NCBI RefSeq assembly: GCF_910592395.1
Contig: NC_088314.1
Span: 5,828,001 to 5,892,000, forward strand
Length of the DNA stretch: 64,000 nucleotides
Origin: Lineus longissimus
Lineage: Eukaryota > Nemertea > Pilidiophora > Heteronemertea > Lineidae
Direction of reading: 5' to 3'
The notes under the pieces were generated by a model that worked only from the letters and a program-made list of their open reading frames with translations, was not told where the DNA came from and made no database searches. The position numbers and the translations under genes were made by a program. This document shows positions 1 through 8,708 of the stretch, piece by piece; the stretch's first letter is position 1; each line of letters begins with the position of its first letter.

Positions 1-682
1 TACACTTCATGCAATATCATTGAACCATGGAGGTATAAATAAGATATTTATACCTCCATGATTGAGCCGACTAGAATGCATATGCGAACGAGAGAGATCA
101 AAATACATTTCATTGATAATCAAAAAAAGTCCTGCATGGTGTGGAACTAATTTTGCCCCCTGGACAATTATTCCTACCACAAAATAACGTTCGTTGAGGA
201 GTGTAGCATCAAACATGATGATCCCCACCCACCCTGACCCACACCGACTGTCCCCACCTGGAGCATATGATATGAGGTATTACATATCTCAAAAGTTAAA
301 TGGTTGACCCTCGATTTTTTTTGTGTAGCGTAAGCAACTGTCTTTCATGGGAGAATGATCTCTGTAAGAATTATTCAGGAAGAAATGTATCATATTTGGG
401 GGTTTTCGTGATTGTCCGGCCCAATTGGCAATATTGCCATTTGGGATGGTGAACAGAGCTAGGAGCAAATGCGACGCTTATGATTTATTTAAAGAAATAA
501 AATGCCCGATTTAACATCCTGCAGAATCAGGGGAATCGGGCGTTTTGATATACGACACAAGTGGGTTGTCCTCATGCATTCACTTTGGAAACGCATTTTA
601 AAATAGATGTTACGTCCTGTTAATGGGGCACGTCATCATCGCGTACATTTGGGAAAAACTCCCTAACGAGACCTACATGATG
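1..682. other. Intergenic DNA without recognisable gene
   Basis: No open frame here resembles a known protein and no convincing splice pattern was seen. It contains a short perfect hairpin near its start and otherwise AT-rich unique-looking sequence up to the target duplication of the transposon that begins at 691. Confidence 0.6.
26..60. repeat. Perfect hairpin, 15-bp stem and 5-nt loop
   Basis: Positions 26-40 (catggaggtataaat) are the exact reverse complement of 46-60, with aagat as the loop. Pairing does not extend well outward, so it is either the core of a degraded inverted-repeat element cut by the window edge or an isolated palindrome. Confidence 0.8.
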
Positions 683-690
683 TCCCACAC

Positions 691-1626
691 GCGAAATTTT
701 TTTCTGCAGGATACTTCTGCCATAGTGTACATCTGACAGCCAATCAGAATTCAAGGCAAGCACGTGTCTTTGTTGACATCATCTTTCCACATGGCGCAAT
801 AATGTCAACAATGCCACGTGTTCTGATAATCTTGGAAAGAACAAGTTAGCAAATGGTTAGAGGAGTATATTAGCTAAAATATATTTATTTGCAGTATCTT
901 AACATGTATTTTCATTGTCGAGTGGACTGTATTTATTGGACTTGTCTGTTAAAGGCGCACTGTGCTCGGCAAAATAGCCGAGGTTGAATGTTTATCTGTC
1001 AACCGTGTAACTAGTTCTGCTGTATATGCATAGGTGGCGCCACCATTCAATTTATTTTGTTTGCTTGTCAAAATGTGTTTTATACAATGGCCCTTCAACA
1101 ATGTTCAAACTACCAAAATAGGCCTGATACCTTCAACAGCAGACATTGGATACACTGTCCCTTTAATAATTATCAACATTGGCAACACTGTCAGTGTCAC
1201 TGCCCCTTAAAATTTCACAAATCGCGAGACATCGGATACACTGTCCCTTTAATAATTATCAACATTGGCAACACTGTCAGTGTCACTGCCCCTTAAAATT
1301 TCACAAATCAATGCATGCACTGCAATGTAGCGATCAGATCAGCTGATGCCTCTTTTGTACGCATAATATCATCAATTTTACAATGAAGCTGTGCAATTCA
1401 TTCCTAAACGCTACGACACAAACCTTGAGTTGAGCATAATTGGGGTCAGACAATGAACTATTGTCACATTCACAGTTGAAGTGGCACTCGGCATGCGACT
1501 CGGTATCGTCCATTGTATTTGCATTATCATGCATAAATAAACAGTGTGACGTCAAAGATCGCGCCAATTGTGATTGGCTGTCAGATGTACACTGTGGCAG
1601 AAGTATCCTGCAGAAAAAAATTTCGC
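691..1626. mobile_element. Non-autonomous Mutator-like DNA transposon (MULE-type MITE)
   Basis: The left end 691-751 and the right end 1566-1626 are inverted repeats matching at 59 of 61 positions by eye, starting GCGAAATTTTTTTCTGCAGG. They are flanked by an identical 9-bp direct repeat, gtcccacac (682-690 and 1627-1635). Long terminal inverted repeats with 9-bp target duplications are the hallmark of the Mutator superfamily. The 0.8-kb interior has no transposase-like frame, so the copy would need a transposase in trans. It carries a tandem duplication with an 86-bp period. The superfamily call is inference from structure only. Confidence 0.72.
1148..1309. repeat. Two-copy tandem repeat, 86-bp period
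   Basis: The segment starting ggatacactgtccctttaat at 1148 recurs at 1234 and runs to aaatc at 1309. About 76 bp are shared without visible mismatch, separated by about 10 bp of non-shared sequence. It lies inside the Mutator-like element and is probably recent slippage or unequal exchange. The 79-aa open frame across it simply reads the repeat twice. Confidence 0.88.
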
Positions 1627-1929
1627 GTCCCACACCCGCACTTCAGTGGCGCCGGTGTGAATAAATCTACTTGTGTGAATGGTCAATGGCTCATGACGTC
1701 ATGAAATAATTGCGTCACGAGGAAGGAAACAATGGGAATCACGTCCGACGTGGTAACTGTGGGTGCGGTGCGTCGTGAATGCAGGATCGGCCAACGCGCG
1801 GCCCGTATGGAATGCAACAAACTGTACCGGAACCAGAATTGTCATGGGTCTGCACAAATTTTTTCAGATTCGATGGACATGATTACGGTGGCCCATTAGG
1901 GACATCATGTTTTTTTTTAGATTCAAATA

Positions 1930-2415
1930 CGATTTTTTTTTCTCGAATTTTCTCCACGGAATTAAGTATTTTCTCCACGGAAATAACATTTATCTCCGCG
2001 GAAATAAATACTTTTCTCCACGGAATTAAGTATTTTCTCCGCGGAAATAACATTTATCTCCACGGAAATAACATTTATCTCCGCGGAAATAAATACTTTT
2101 CTCCACGGAATTAAGTATTTTCTCCACGGAAATAACATTTATCTCCGCGGAAATAAATACTTTTCTCCACGGAATTAAGTATTTTCTCCGCGGAAATAAC
2201 ATTTATCTCCACGGAAATAACATTTATCTCCGCGGAAATAAATACTTTTCTCCACGGAATTAAGTATTTTCTCCGCGGAAATAACATTTATCTCCGCGGA
2301 AATAAATACTTTTCTCCACGGAATTAAGTATTTTCTCCGCGGAAATAACATTTATCTCCGCGGAAATAAATACTTTTCTCCACGGAATTAAGTATTTTCT
2401 CCGCGGAAATAAATA
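1930..2415 (-). repeat. Left-arm array of 21-bp subunits
   Basis: Roughly 22 subunits of about 21 bp, each centred on tctccgcggaaat or tctccacggaaat, read as the inverse of the right arm. Subunits follow the same D-A-B-C order as the right arm, with several units lacking subunit B. Open frames crossing it are translations of the repeat. Confidence 0.9.
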
Positions 2416-2586
2416 ATTGATTCCGCTGATATGATTGGTCCTGCATTTTAGAGGACGAGGTCAAGGTGAAACTATTAACCCTTAAACCCCAACCTTGCGG
2501 TAGGCTCGGGAACCAAGCTGTACAGGCGCTGCCCGCTGGAACACGAGGCCGCTTGTCAATCCCGTTTGACATTGTCAAATCTGACA

Positions 2587-2644
2587 ATCATCGTGTTACT
2601 TACATCTTCCACAGTCTTCATGCCAACACTATACACGTATAGTC
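2587..2644. other. Spacer (loop) of the fold-back element
   Basis: About 58 bp between the two arms shows no inverted counterpart. The arms end at gacattgtcaaatctgaca on the left and the mirrored tcagatctgacaatgtc on the right, with one mismatch. A single strand could therefore fold into a long stem with this segment as the loop. Confidence 0.8.
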
Positions 2645-2812
2645 AGATCTGACAATGTCAAACGGGATTGACAAGCGGCCTCGTGTTCCAGCGGGCAGCG
2701 CCTGTACAGCTTGGTTCCCGAGCCTACCGCAAGGTTGGGGTTTAAGGGTTAATAGTTTCACCTTGACCTCGTCCTCTAAAATGCAGGACCAATCATATCA
2801 GCGGAATCAATT

Positions 2813-3626
2813 ATTTATTTCCGCGGAGAAAATACTTAATTCCGTGGAGAAAAGTATTTATTTCCGCGGAGATAAATGTTATTTCCGCGGAGAAAATACT
2901 TAATTCCGTGGAGAAAAGTATTTATTTCCGCGGAGATAAATGTTATTTCCGTGGAGATAAATGTTATTTCCGCGGAGAAAATACTTAATTCCGTGGAGAA
3001 AAGTATTTATTTCCGCGGAGATAAATGTTATTTCCGTGGAGATAAATGTTATTTCCGCGGAGAAAATACTTAATTCCGTGGAGAAAAGTATTTATTTCCG
3101 CGGAGATAAATGTTATTTCCGTGGAGATAAATGTTATTTCCGCGGAGAAAATACTTAATTCCGTGGAGAAAAGTATTTATTTCCGCGGAGATAAATGTTA
3201 TTTCCGTGGAGAAAATACTTAATTCCGTGGAGAAAAGTATTTATTTCCGCGGAGATAAATGTTATTTCCGTGGAGATAAATGTTATTTCCGCGGAGAAAA
3301 TACTTAATTCCGTGGAGAAAAGTATTTATTTCCGCGGAGATAAATGTTATTTCCGTGGAGATAAATGTTATTTCCGCGGAGAAAATACTTAATTCCGTGG
3401 AGAAAAGTATTTATTTCCGCGGAGATAAATGTTATTTCCGTGGAGATAAATGTTATTTCCGCGGAGAAAATACTTAATTCCGTGGAGAAAAGTATTTATT
3501 TCCGCGGAGATAAATGTTATTTCCGTGGAGAAAATACTTAATTCCGTGGAGAAAAGTATTTATTTCCGCGGAGATAAATGTTATTTCCGTGGAGAAAATA
3601 CTTAATTCCGTGGAGAAAATTCGAGA
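2813..3626 (+). repeat. Right-arm higher-order repeat, 85-bp monomer of four subunits
   Basis: Roughly 38 subunits. The 85-bp monomer is four variants in fixed order: D ttaattccgtggagaaaagt(at), A ttatttccgcggagataaat(g), B ttatttccgtggagataaat(g), C ttatttccgcggagaaaata(c). Some monomers lack B and are 64 bp. Each subunit carries ccgcgg or ccgtgg at its centre, and the c/t choice is tied to subunit position. Because 85 is not a multiple of three, the overlapping short open frames here are repeat artefacts. Confidence 0.92.
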
Positions 3627-3689
3627 AAAAAAAATCGTATTTGAATCTAAAAAAAAACATGATGTCCCTAATGGGCCACCGTACATGAT

Positions 3690-4188
3690 GGCCTGGATAT
3701 ATGAATTTTGTTTACACTTTATACGTATACGTAACCATTACACTCACTACGTTGTGTGAGTTAGTAAATAAAAGTTTAATTTTCAGTATTGTCCGCAGAA
3801 TAATAATGATCTTTTTTGTCTTTGTCTCTGTTTGTTTGCCATGGTTGTGCCTATGTTACGTCCTGAGTGAAAGAAGCAGGGTCTCAAAATATGGCTAGGT
3901 CAGCATATTGGCCATCCTTGCACCATTGTTTTCAATATACTCCGCCTCTCGAAATACGACATAGGAGTAAAGAAAACCTGATGTCAGGATGCATCTGATG
4001 GGGAATCTCAGTGTCTAATAGTACTTGTCTCGTGATTGACTCATGACTGGGCCTTATTAATATCCTGACCCACAAGTGATGGCTCCGTTACCTCTGCATC
4101 CAGGTATTATAAACATGTCCCCCTTCACTGCCCACTGTTATTTTGTTGTCAATATTCCAGCTGGATTGAAGAAGCGTAATTCAAGAAA
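3690..4188. other. Upstream region of NPRL2
   Basis: Unique-looking sequence between the fold-back element and the NPRL2 start codon. It should hold the NPRL2 promoter and 5' UTR. A splice-acceptor-like sequence (tcaatattccag, ending 4160) just before the start codon may mean there is an upstream untranslated exon. No confident promoter element was identified. Confidence 0.45.
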
Positions 4189-7100
4189 ATGGGTAGTGAA
4201 CGCATCAAGTGCATATTCTTCAGCGAGTTTCACCCTATTGCTGGTCCGAAGATAACATATCAGGTCAGTTGCAATACTAAAATTTAGACGGAAAAAAATA
4301 TTCAAGCAAGTCTCCAATCATTTCATAATTCACATCTTTCTGAAGAAAGGCACTTAAATGACAAAATGTCCAGCATGGCCATTAACATAAATACTGATCA
4401 GAAGACAGATAAAAAGTCATCTGGGGAAACTCACTGCAAGCTCATCATGTCATACAACATGTTTTCAATATCTATGTCATTTTTATAAAGACACAGTATT
4501 CCCCTACCTGAGGTACATTTGAAAGGGTTCTAATTCTTATCTTTTTTCTGTCAATAGGTGCCAGATGACTACATCAGCAAAGAGGAATTCGATACTGTCC
4601 ATGTTTATATCATTACCAAACCAGAGCTACAGAACAGTATCATAACCATGTAAGCTAATTGGGTAACTAGCACATGTATTAGTGAAAGTCGACTGAAATG
4701 TTATGATACTGCTATTTGTCTTTATAGAGAGATTAGCATCTCCGTAATTGAATCAAGGCCCATAGAACATTGAGACATTGTCAAAACTTTGGATAAACAT
4801 TTGCAACTGAATACAAGCTTCCCCGGGTGACAAAGTCAAATGTCATCATATAGAATGAATTGTTTGATCATAAAGTTCATTCCCTTTCAGAAATGCCTTG
4901 GGGCACAAAATAATGGGCTACCCGGTGTGTATTGATAATCCCAAATATGCAAGAAATGCCTTGATTTTCAACCTATGTTTTGTATTCGATGCCACATCCA
5001 AACCACAAAAATATGAACCGGTTGTAAAGAAATTGGCTTCTTACCTAGTATCTTTAGAGGTAAGTTTTCAAAGATCTTCTTCAGAGCATTTGAGTTGTAT
5101 GTTATTATAAATCATGTTTGTACTGGGGGTATACTGTTTCTGAAGATGTTTTACCTTAAGTAACTTAAGGAAAACAGCGAGCAGAAAAAGATCTGATCTA
5201 CAATCGGTACTATTCTTCAGTAAAATATTTCTATTTCAGCGAGAAAATGGTTTCCTGTCTGATGAAAAAACCAAGGAGACACTTCCATCTAAATTAAAAC
5301 AGATTATAACACAGCTAAACCAGTCGGGGACCTGTAGTGTGCCAGTCAGTAAGTTCTACTGTAATACAAAGTTTTTAGCACTGAAATGGTGATTACATTT
5401 GCAACAAACCAAGAGAATAGCTGCTTTATAAATACAGCTACCGTACAATGAAGTAAGGAGTTAAGTTGTTCAAGTTTTGAACATTCAGCAGTAAACGTCC
5501 ATAGTGAGAATATGGGACATTCCTACCAAGCCTGTTCTCAAGTGCTTTCAAAGTAGCATGACTATTTCAGATGATGCCAACCACATCCATCTCAAAGTTA
5601 TAAGGGACAGTAAAATGCCACAAGAAGTGGAAAAACACAACGTTCCAATCTTCATGATGGATAAGAGCCTGATTGTGGCCAGTGATTGGGATTTGACCAC
5701 TCAGCAGGTATGAGTAAAGTGATCACCTGTTTTACTTTGCGTTAGTCAGTAGCCCTTAAGCAATGTGCAAACAGGTGATTGTTATTTCCTCAACCTGCAA
5801 TTATAATGACTGCAGTGTGCAACAAAACGGTCTTCCGGCTTTGGGTAAATCCACTAGTCGCTGGATTTGATATTGATTGTCGGTCGCTGCAGTCACCGAT
5901 TCTTGGCAGACGCCTGCAATATCCACCACAAACAAGACAACATTTCTTGATCTTGACCACTTTACTACAAGTCATGTGAAAGTTTTCAGTAGCGCGTAAC
6001 AGCTGTTGATTTCAGCAGAGGGATGTCTGACAAGTTGCCATGTTCTCAACATCAAAGTTGATTATTGTATTTTTCTTTCAGATTCTTCCATTTATAGATG
6101 GTTTCAACCATGTCGCCAGAATAGCAGTAGAAGCCGACATGGATATCAACATTGTCAAACACTGTATTAGGAATTTATTGTAAGTAATGATATTGCGCTA
6201 AATGAAGTAGGAGAGTTGCCCTGGCATTGACATTCAGTTACAAGGGACCACAGCTTTTAGTCTCATCCAACAGACTTTTACATATCATTACATTGCAAGA
6301 GGATATGGCTGTGTAGCTTTGCTTTGTTTATACATGTATATATAGTGTAATTTTGCTGGTGATAAATGCAGCTCAAGCTCAAGCCTAAATTTGATCTCCT
6401 TCTGTTGCAGATATTTTGATGTGGTTACCCTAATATCTGTTTTCCAGGTGAGATTTGATACATATATGTCCAAATATTAGTTTTACCTGTTATCAATGTA
6501 GAAATTAGTATGTGATTCTGACAAATTTATGGACTAAAAGTAGTGACATAACTGAATGACAGAATTTGTAAATGCTGAATATTACTATTATATCTTTTCC
6601 AGTATTCCAACCAGTATGCAGTCACGCCTGATATCCAGAGATTGATGGACGACAAAAGGTTACAGAATGAATGCATCAAATTTGTTGCAAGACCTGGTAA
6701 GTGCAGACAGTAGAGCATAAAAGGGAGCCACAGTGATGTACATGTAGGTCTCTGACCAACTGTCGTGAGGCCCTTGGTTCAATCCCCACTATGGGCATGA
6801 GGCACCAGGCAGGCCTCTTTGCCTCATACATGTATACACAGGTGTATAAATGGTTACCAGAGCAGGTCATCTAAGTTCTACTGAATGGTTTCAGGATGGA
6901 CTGGGGTCAAAGTATAAAGTCAGATGATAACCTCTTCTGTTGTTGATACCAGACAACAAGCAGAAACTTTATATGACATGATTAGTTTTTCCATGTGTTT
7001 TTCAGGTCGTATTCTTCCTACTTTCCATGATGTGTTCATGTTATACTGTGGCCTGACACCAGGTACAACTGTCCGTGATTTGTGTGCCCGATATAATCCA

Positions 7101-7770
7101 CATTCAATCAGAGTGGATGAAAGGTAAACCTTCATATCTTACTGCTGGTTTATCTTTAATCGAATTTTATTGAACTCACAACAATACAACACAAAATAGG
7201 ACAAAGACTTTACTTTACAAATCAAAAGAGTTTTGCTATTAAGTTGCTGGCTTAAAGAATTGCACCATTACAGCAAAATCTGATATTTACAATGACATTA
7301 ACACTTCTAATGAAAAAAAACTTAATTTTCAGGAAATTAATCCAGTTTGGGTTAATGAAAGGCATCGTCCGACGTTTGCATAAATATCCCTTAAAATTAC
7401 CAAATGAGAGTGGAGCAAGTCGACATAAACATCTCTATCGTTGGTTCACTGGACGCCACTCCATGGATGAAATATGCTGCGAAACTGGTTAGTATTACAT
7501 GTCAACTTCTATGACAGCTCTTGTTCCCTGCAGTGTTACATGATCCTGTCCATTCTGAGCCACTACCATTCAGTGCTCTGGCTAACTTCAAAATGTAATG
7601 AAAAACAACAACTGATCATGAAGCATGAGATATCGTTAGTCAATTCATGAGCTTTTCAAGGCAAAGTCGTGTCAGAAGTTACATGATTTCATTATATTCC
7701 AGGTTTGAGCCATCAAGAACTCGATGATCGAATAGAAAGTGATCCGAATATTGTGGTCTGTCTGAAGTGA
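4189..7770 (+). CDS. NPRL2: NPRL2, GATOR1 complex subunit
   Basis: Exons: 4189-4263, 4558-4649, 4891-5059, 5240-5348, 5571-5707, 6082-6179, 6411-6447, 6603-6696, 7006-7123, 7333-7487, 7703-7770. They join in frame to 383 aa, close to the roughly 380 aa of vertebrate NPRL2. Family landmarks are [16 protein letters not shown] at the N-terminus (longin-like domain), the KYARNAL segment with Arg77 aligning to the GATOR1 arginine finger, [24 protein letters not shown] and the C-terminal [17 protein letters not shown]. In GATOR1 (with NPRL3 and DEPDC5), NPRL2 supplies the GAP residue for RagA/B and so restrains mTORC1 at the lysosome when amino acids are scarce. The start is fixed by [11 protein letters not shown], matching the family N-terminus. 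All introns are GT-AG. An apparent acceptor near 5490 was discarded because it runs into a stop. Confidence 0.96.
6725..6870 (+). repeat. tRNA-derived SINE-like repeat in NPRL2 intron 8
   Basis: It contains a polymerase III B-box-like ggttcaatcccc (about 6777-6788) with an upstream A-box-like stretch. The segment ctctgaccaactgtcgtgag...ccccactatgggcatgaggc...caggcagg resembles 31098-31170 in a CFAP54 intron, so at least two diverged copies of one family are present. It cannot fold as a complete tRNA. Confidence 0.6.
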
Positions 7771-8708
7771 CCTGTGGTAATGAACCGCTCAAGGCTTTTA
7801 ATGGAAAAAAGTGGACTAGTCGGAATAAATTCGTTAGTACAAAACTGAGAGAAATTCACCTTGGCTAATTTTTTGCCATTATTTGTCTGTCTCATCATCT
7901 GGTCTTGGAAATGGAGCTCATAATTGCCACAGCCAAATCGTAGTTGAAAATATCTGCCAAGGTCAATGTCCCTCAGTTGTGCAAAAAGTGCAGTGAAATC
8001 TTTCGGGATAATAAAATCATTAACACTGTAAGGAACTACATGTATGGACAACGGCTGACAGAATGGAATATAATCAAAATTGTACAATTCTCTGAACTAT
8101 TCTGGATTGTGTGTACTGTTATTGCACAGAGGGATACCAATCAGAAGTGTTCACTTGTGTGATACTTGTATCTCACTGTGAATTGTTGATAATATGGTGC
8201 TTGTTGTTGAACAAGTGAAAGGCCGTCTGCTCTCATGTGATAACATGACATTGTGGGACACTTAGAATGGAACCTTTCACTTAAGATACTTGTAAGATTA
8301 TCTGTGCTATTGTTAACAGACATAAAACTTAAAGTTTCTCGATGTTATTACATGTATCTATCTATCATCAAAGAAATAGCAGTAAAGTATCGCATTTGAG
8401 GGAAATGGCCAAATCTACCTTTTGACCACTTGAAGGGATCATTACGAGCATGCTGATAAAAATAATTTATATTTTGTTGAAAAATGTTGAAAATGTTCAG
8501 TTCTGTTCTGAGTGGCGTGTGAAACCAAAATATATACTTAAAATCATAAAAATTAATAAGCCTCTTTCCTTTTGACATCACTGCATTAAATAACATATTT
8601 GCAATGAAGGAATCCTTGCAGAAACTGTCCTTCCAAACAGCAAAACAGGTTGTGACATTGAGTCCAACTGAAATTGAGGATTCGGTAACTGTCCATTTAC
8701 ACAGGACA
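7771..8708. other. NPRL2 3' UTR and intergenic DNA
   Basis: The first part is the NPRL2 3' UTR, with AATAAA signals at 7824 and 8010. The rest shows no gene. The 124-aa minus-strand frame at 7713-8087 overlaps the last NPRL2 exon and UTR and has no family features. Confidence 0.6.
7824..7829 (+). promoter_or_regulatory. Candidate NPRL2 poly(A) signal
   Basis: AATAAA lies about 54 nt after the stop codon. A second AATAAA at 8010-8015 is an alternative that would give a longer 3' UTR. Confidence 0.5.

Larger units (their letters stand above)
1884..3682. mobile_element. Fold-back element with higher-order repeat arms
   Basis: The two halves are reverse complements. The outer ends read tacggtggcccattagggac (from 1884) and its inverse (to about 3682). 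They are followed inward by a poly-T/A segment, a 21-bp-subunit array, and about 170 bp of unique sequence on each side (about 2416-2586 and 2645-2812) facing a short spacer. The direct repeat acatgat flanks it (1877-1883 and 3683-3689), extendable to 8 bp with one mismatch, as expected for a transposed unit of a superfamily making 7-8 bp duplications (hAT or P-like, unresolved). No transposase is encoded. The arms differ in length because the arrays differ in copy number. Confidence 0.82.

Noticed and set aside
2324-2903. Two identical 82-aa peptides on opposite strands (MSNGIDKRPRVPAGSACTAW...)
   Set aside because: They are the mirror copies of the inner arms of the fold-back element, running into the array. 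Identity follows from the palindrome, not from selection on protein.
2876-3477. Series of overlapping 65-aa open frames beginning MLFPRRKYLIPWRKV
   Set aside because: They translate the 85-bp higher-order repeat in shifting frames; there is no independent coding signal.
1930-3626. CRISPR-like array
   Set aside because: Subunits are contiguous without unique spacers, and the host is a eukaryote.
5487-5560. Earlier acceptor for NPRL2 exon 5 (acattcag, ending near 5489)
   Set aside because: In the required phase it reaches a stop codon (aagtag) within 70 bases. The acceptor at 5569-5570 gives the conserved HIHLKVI segment.
6725-6870. tRNA gene
   Set aside because: It has a B-box-like word but no foldable cloverleaf, and it resembles another intronic copy; treated as a SINE.
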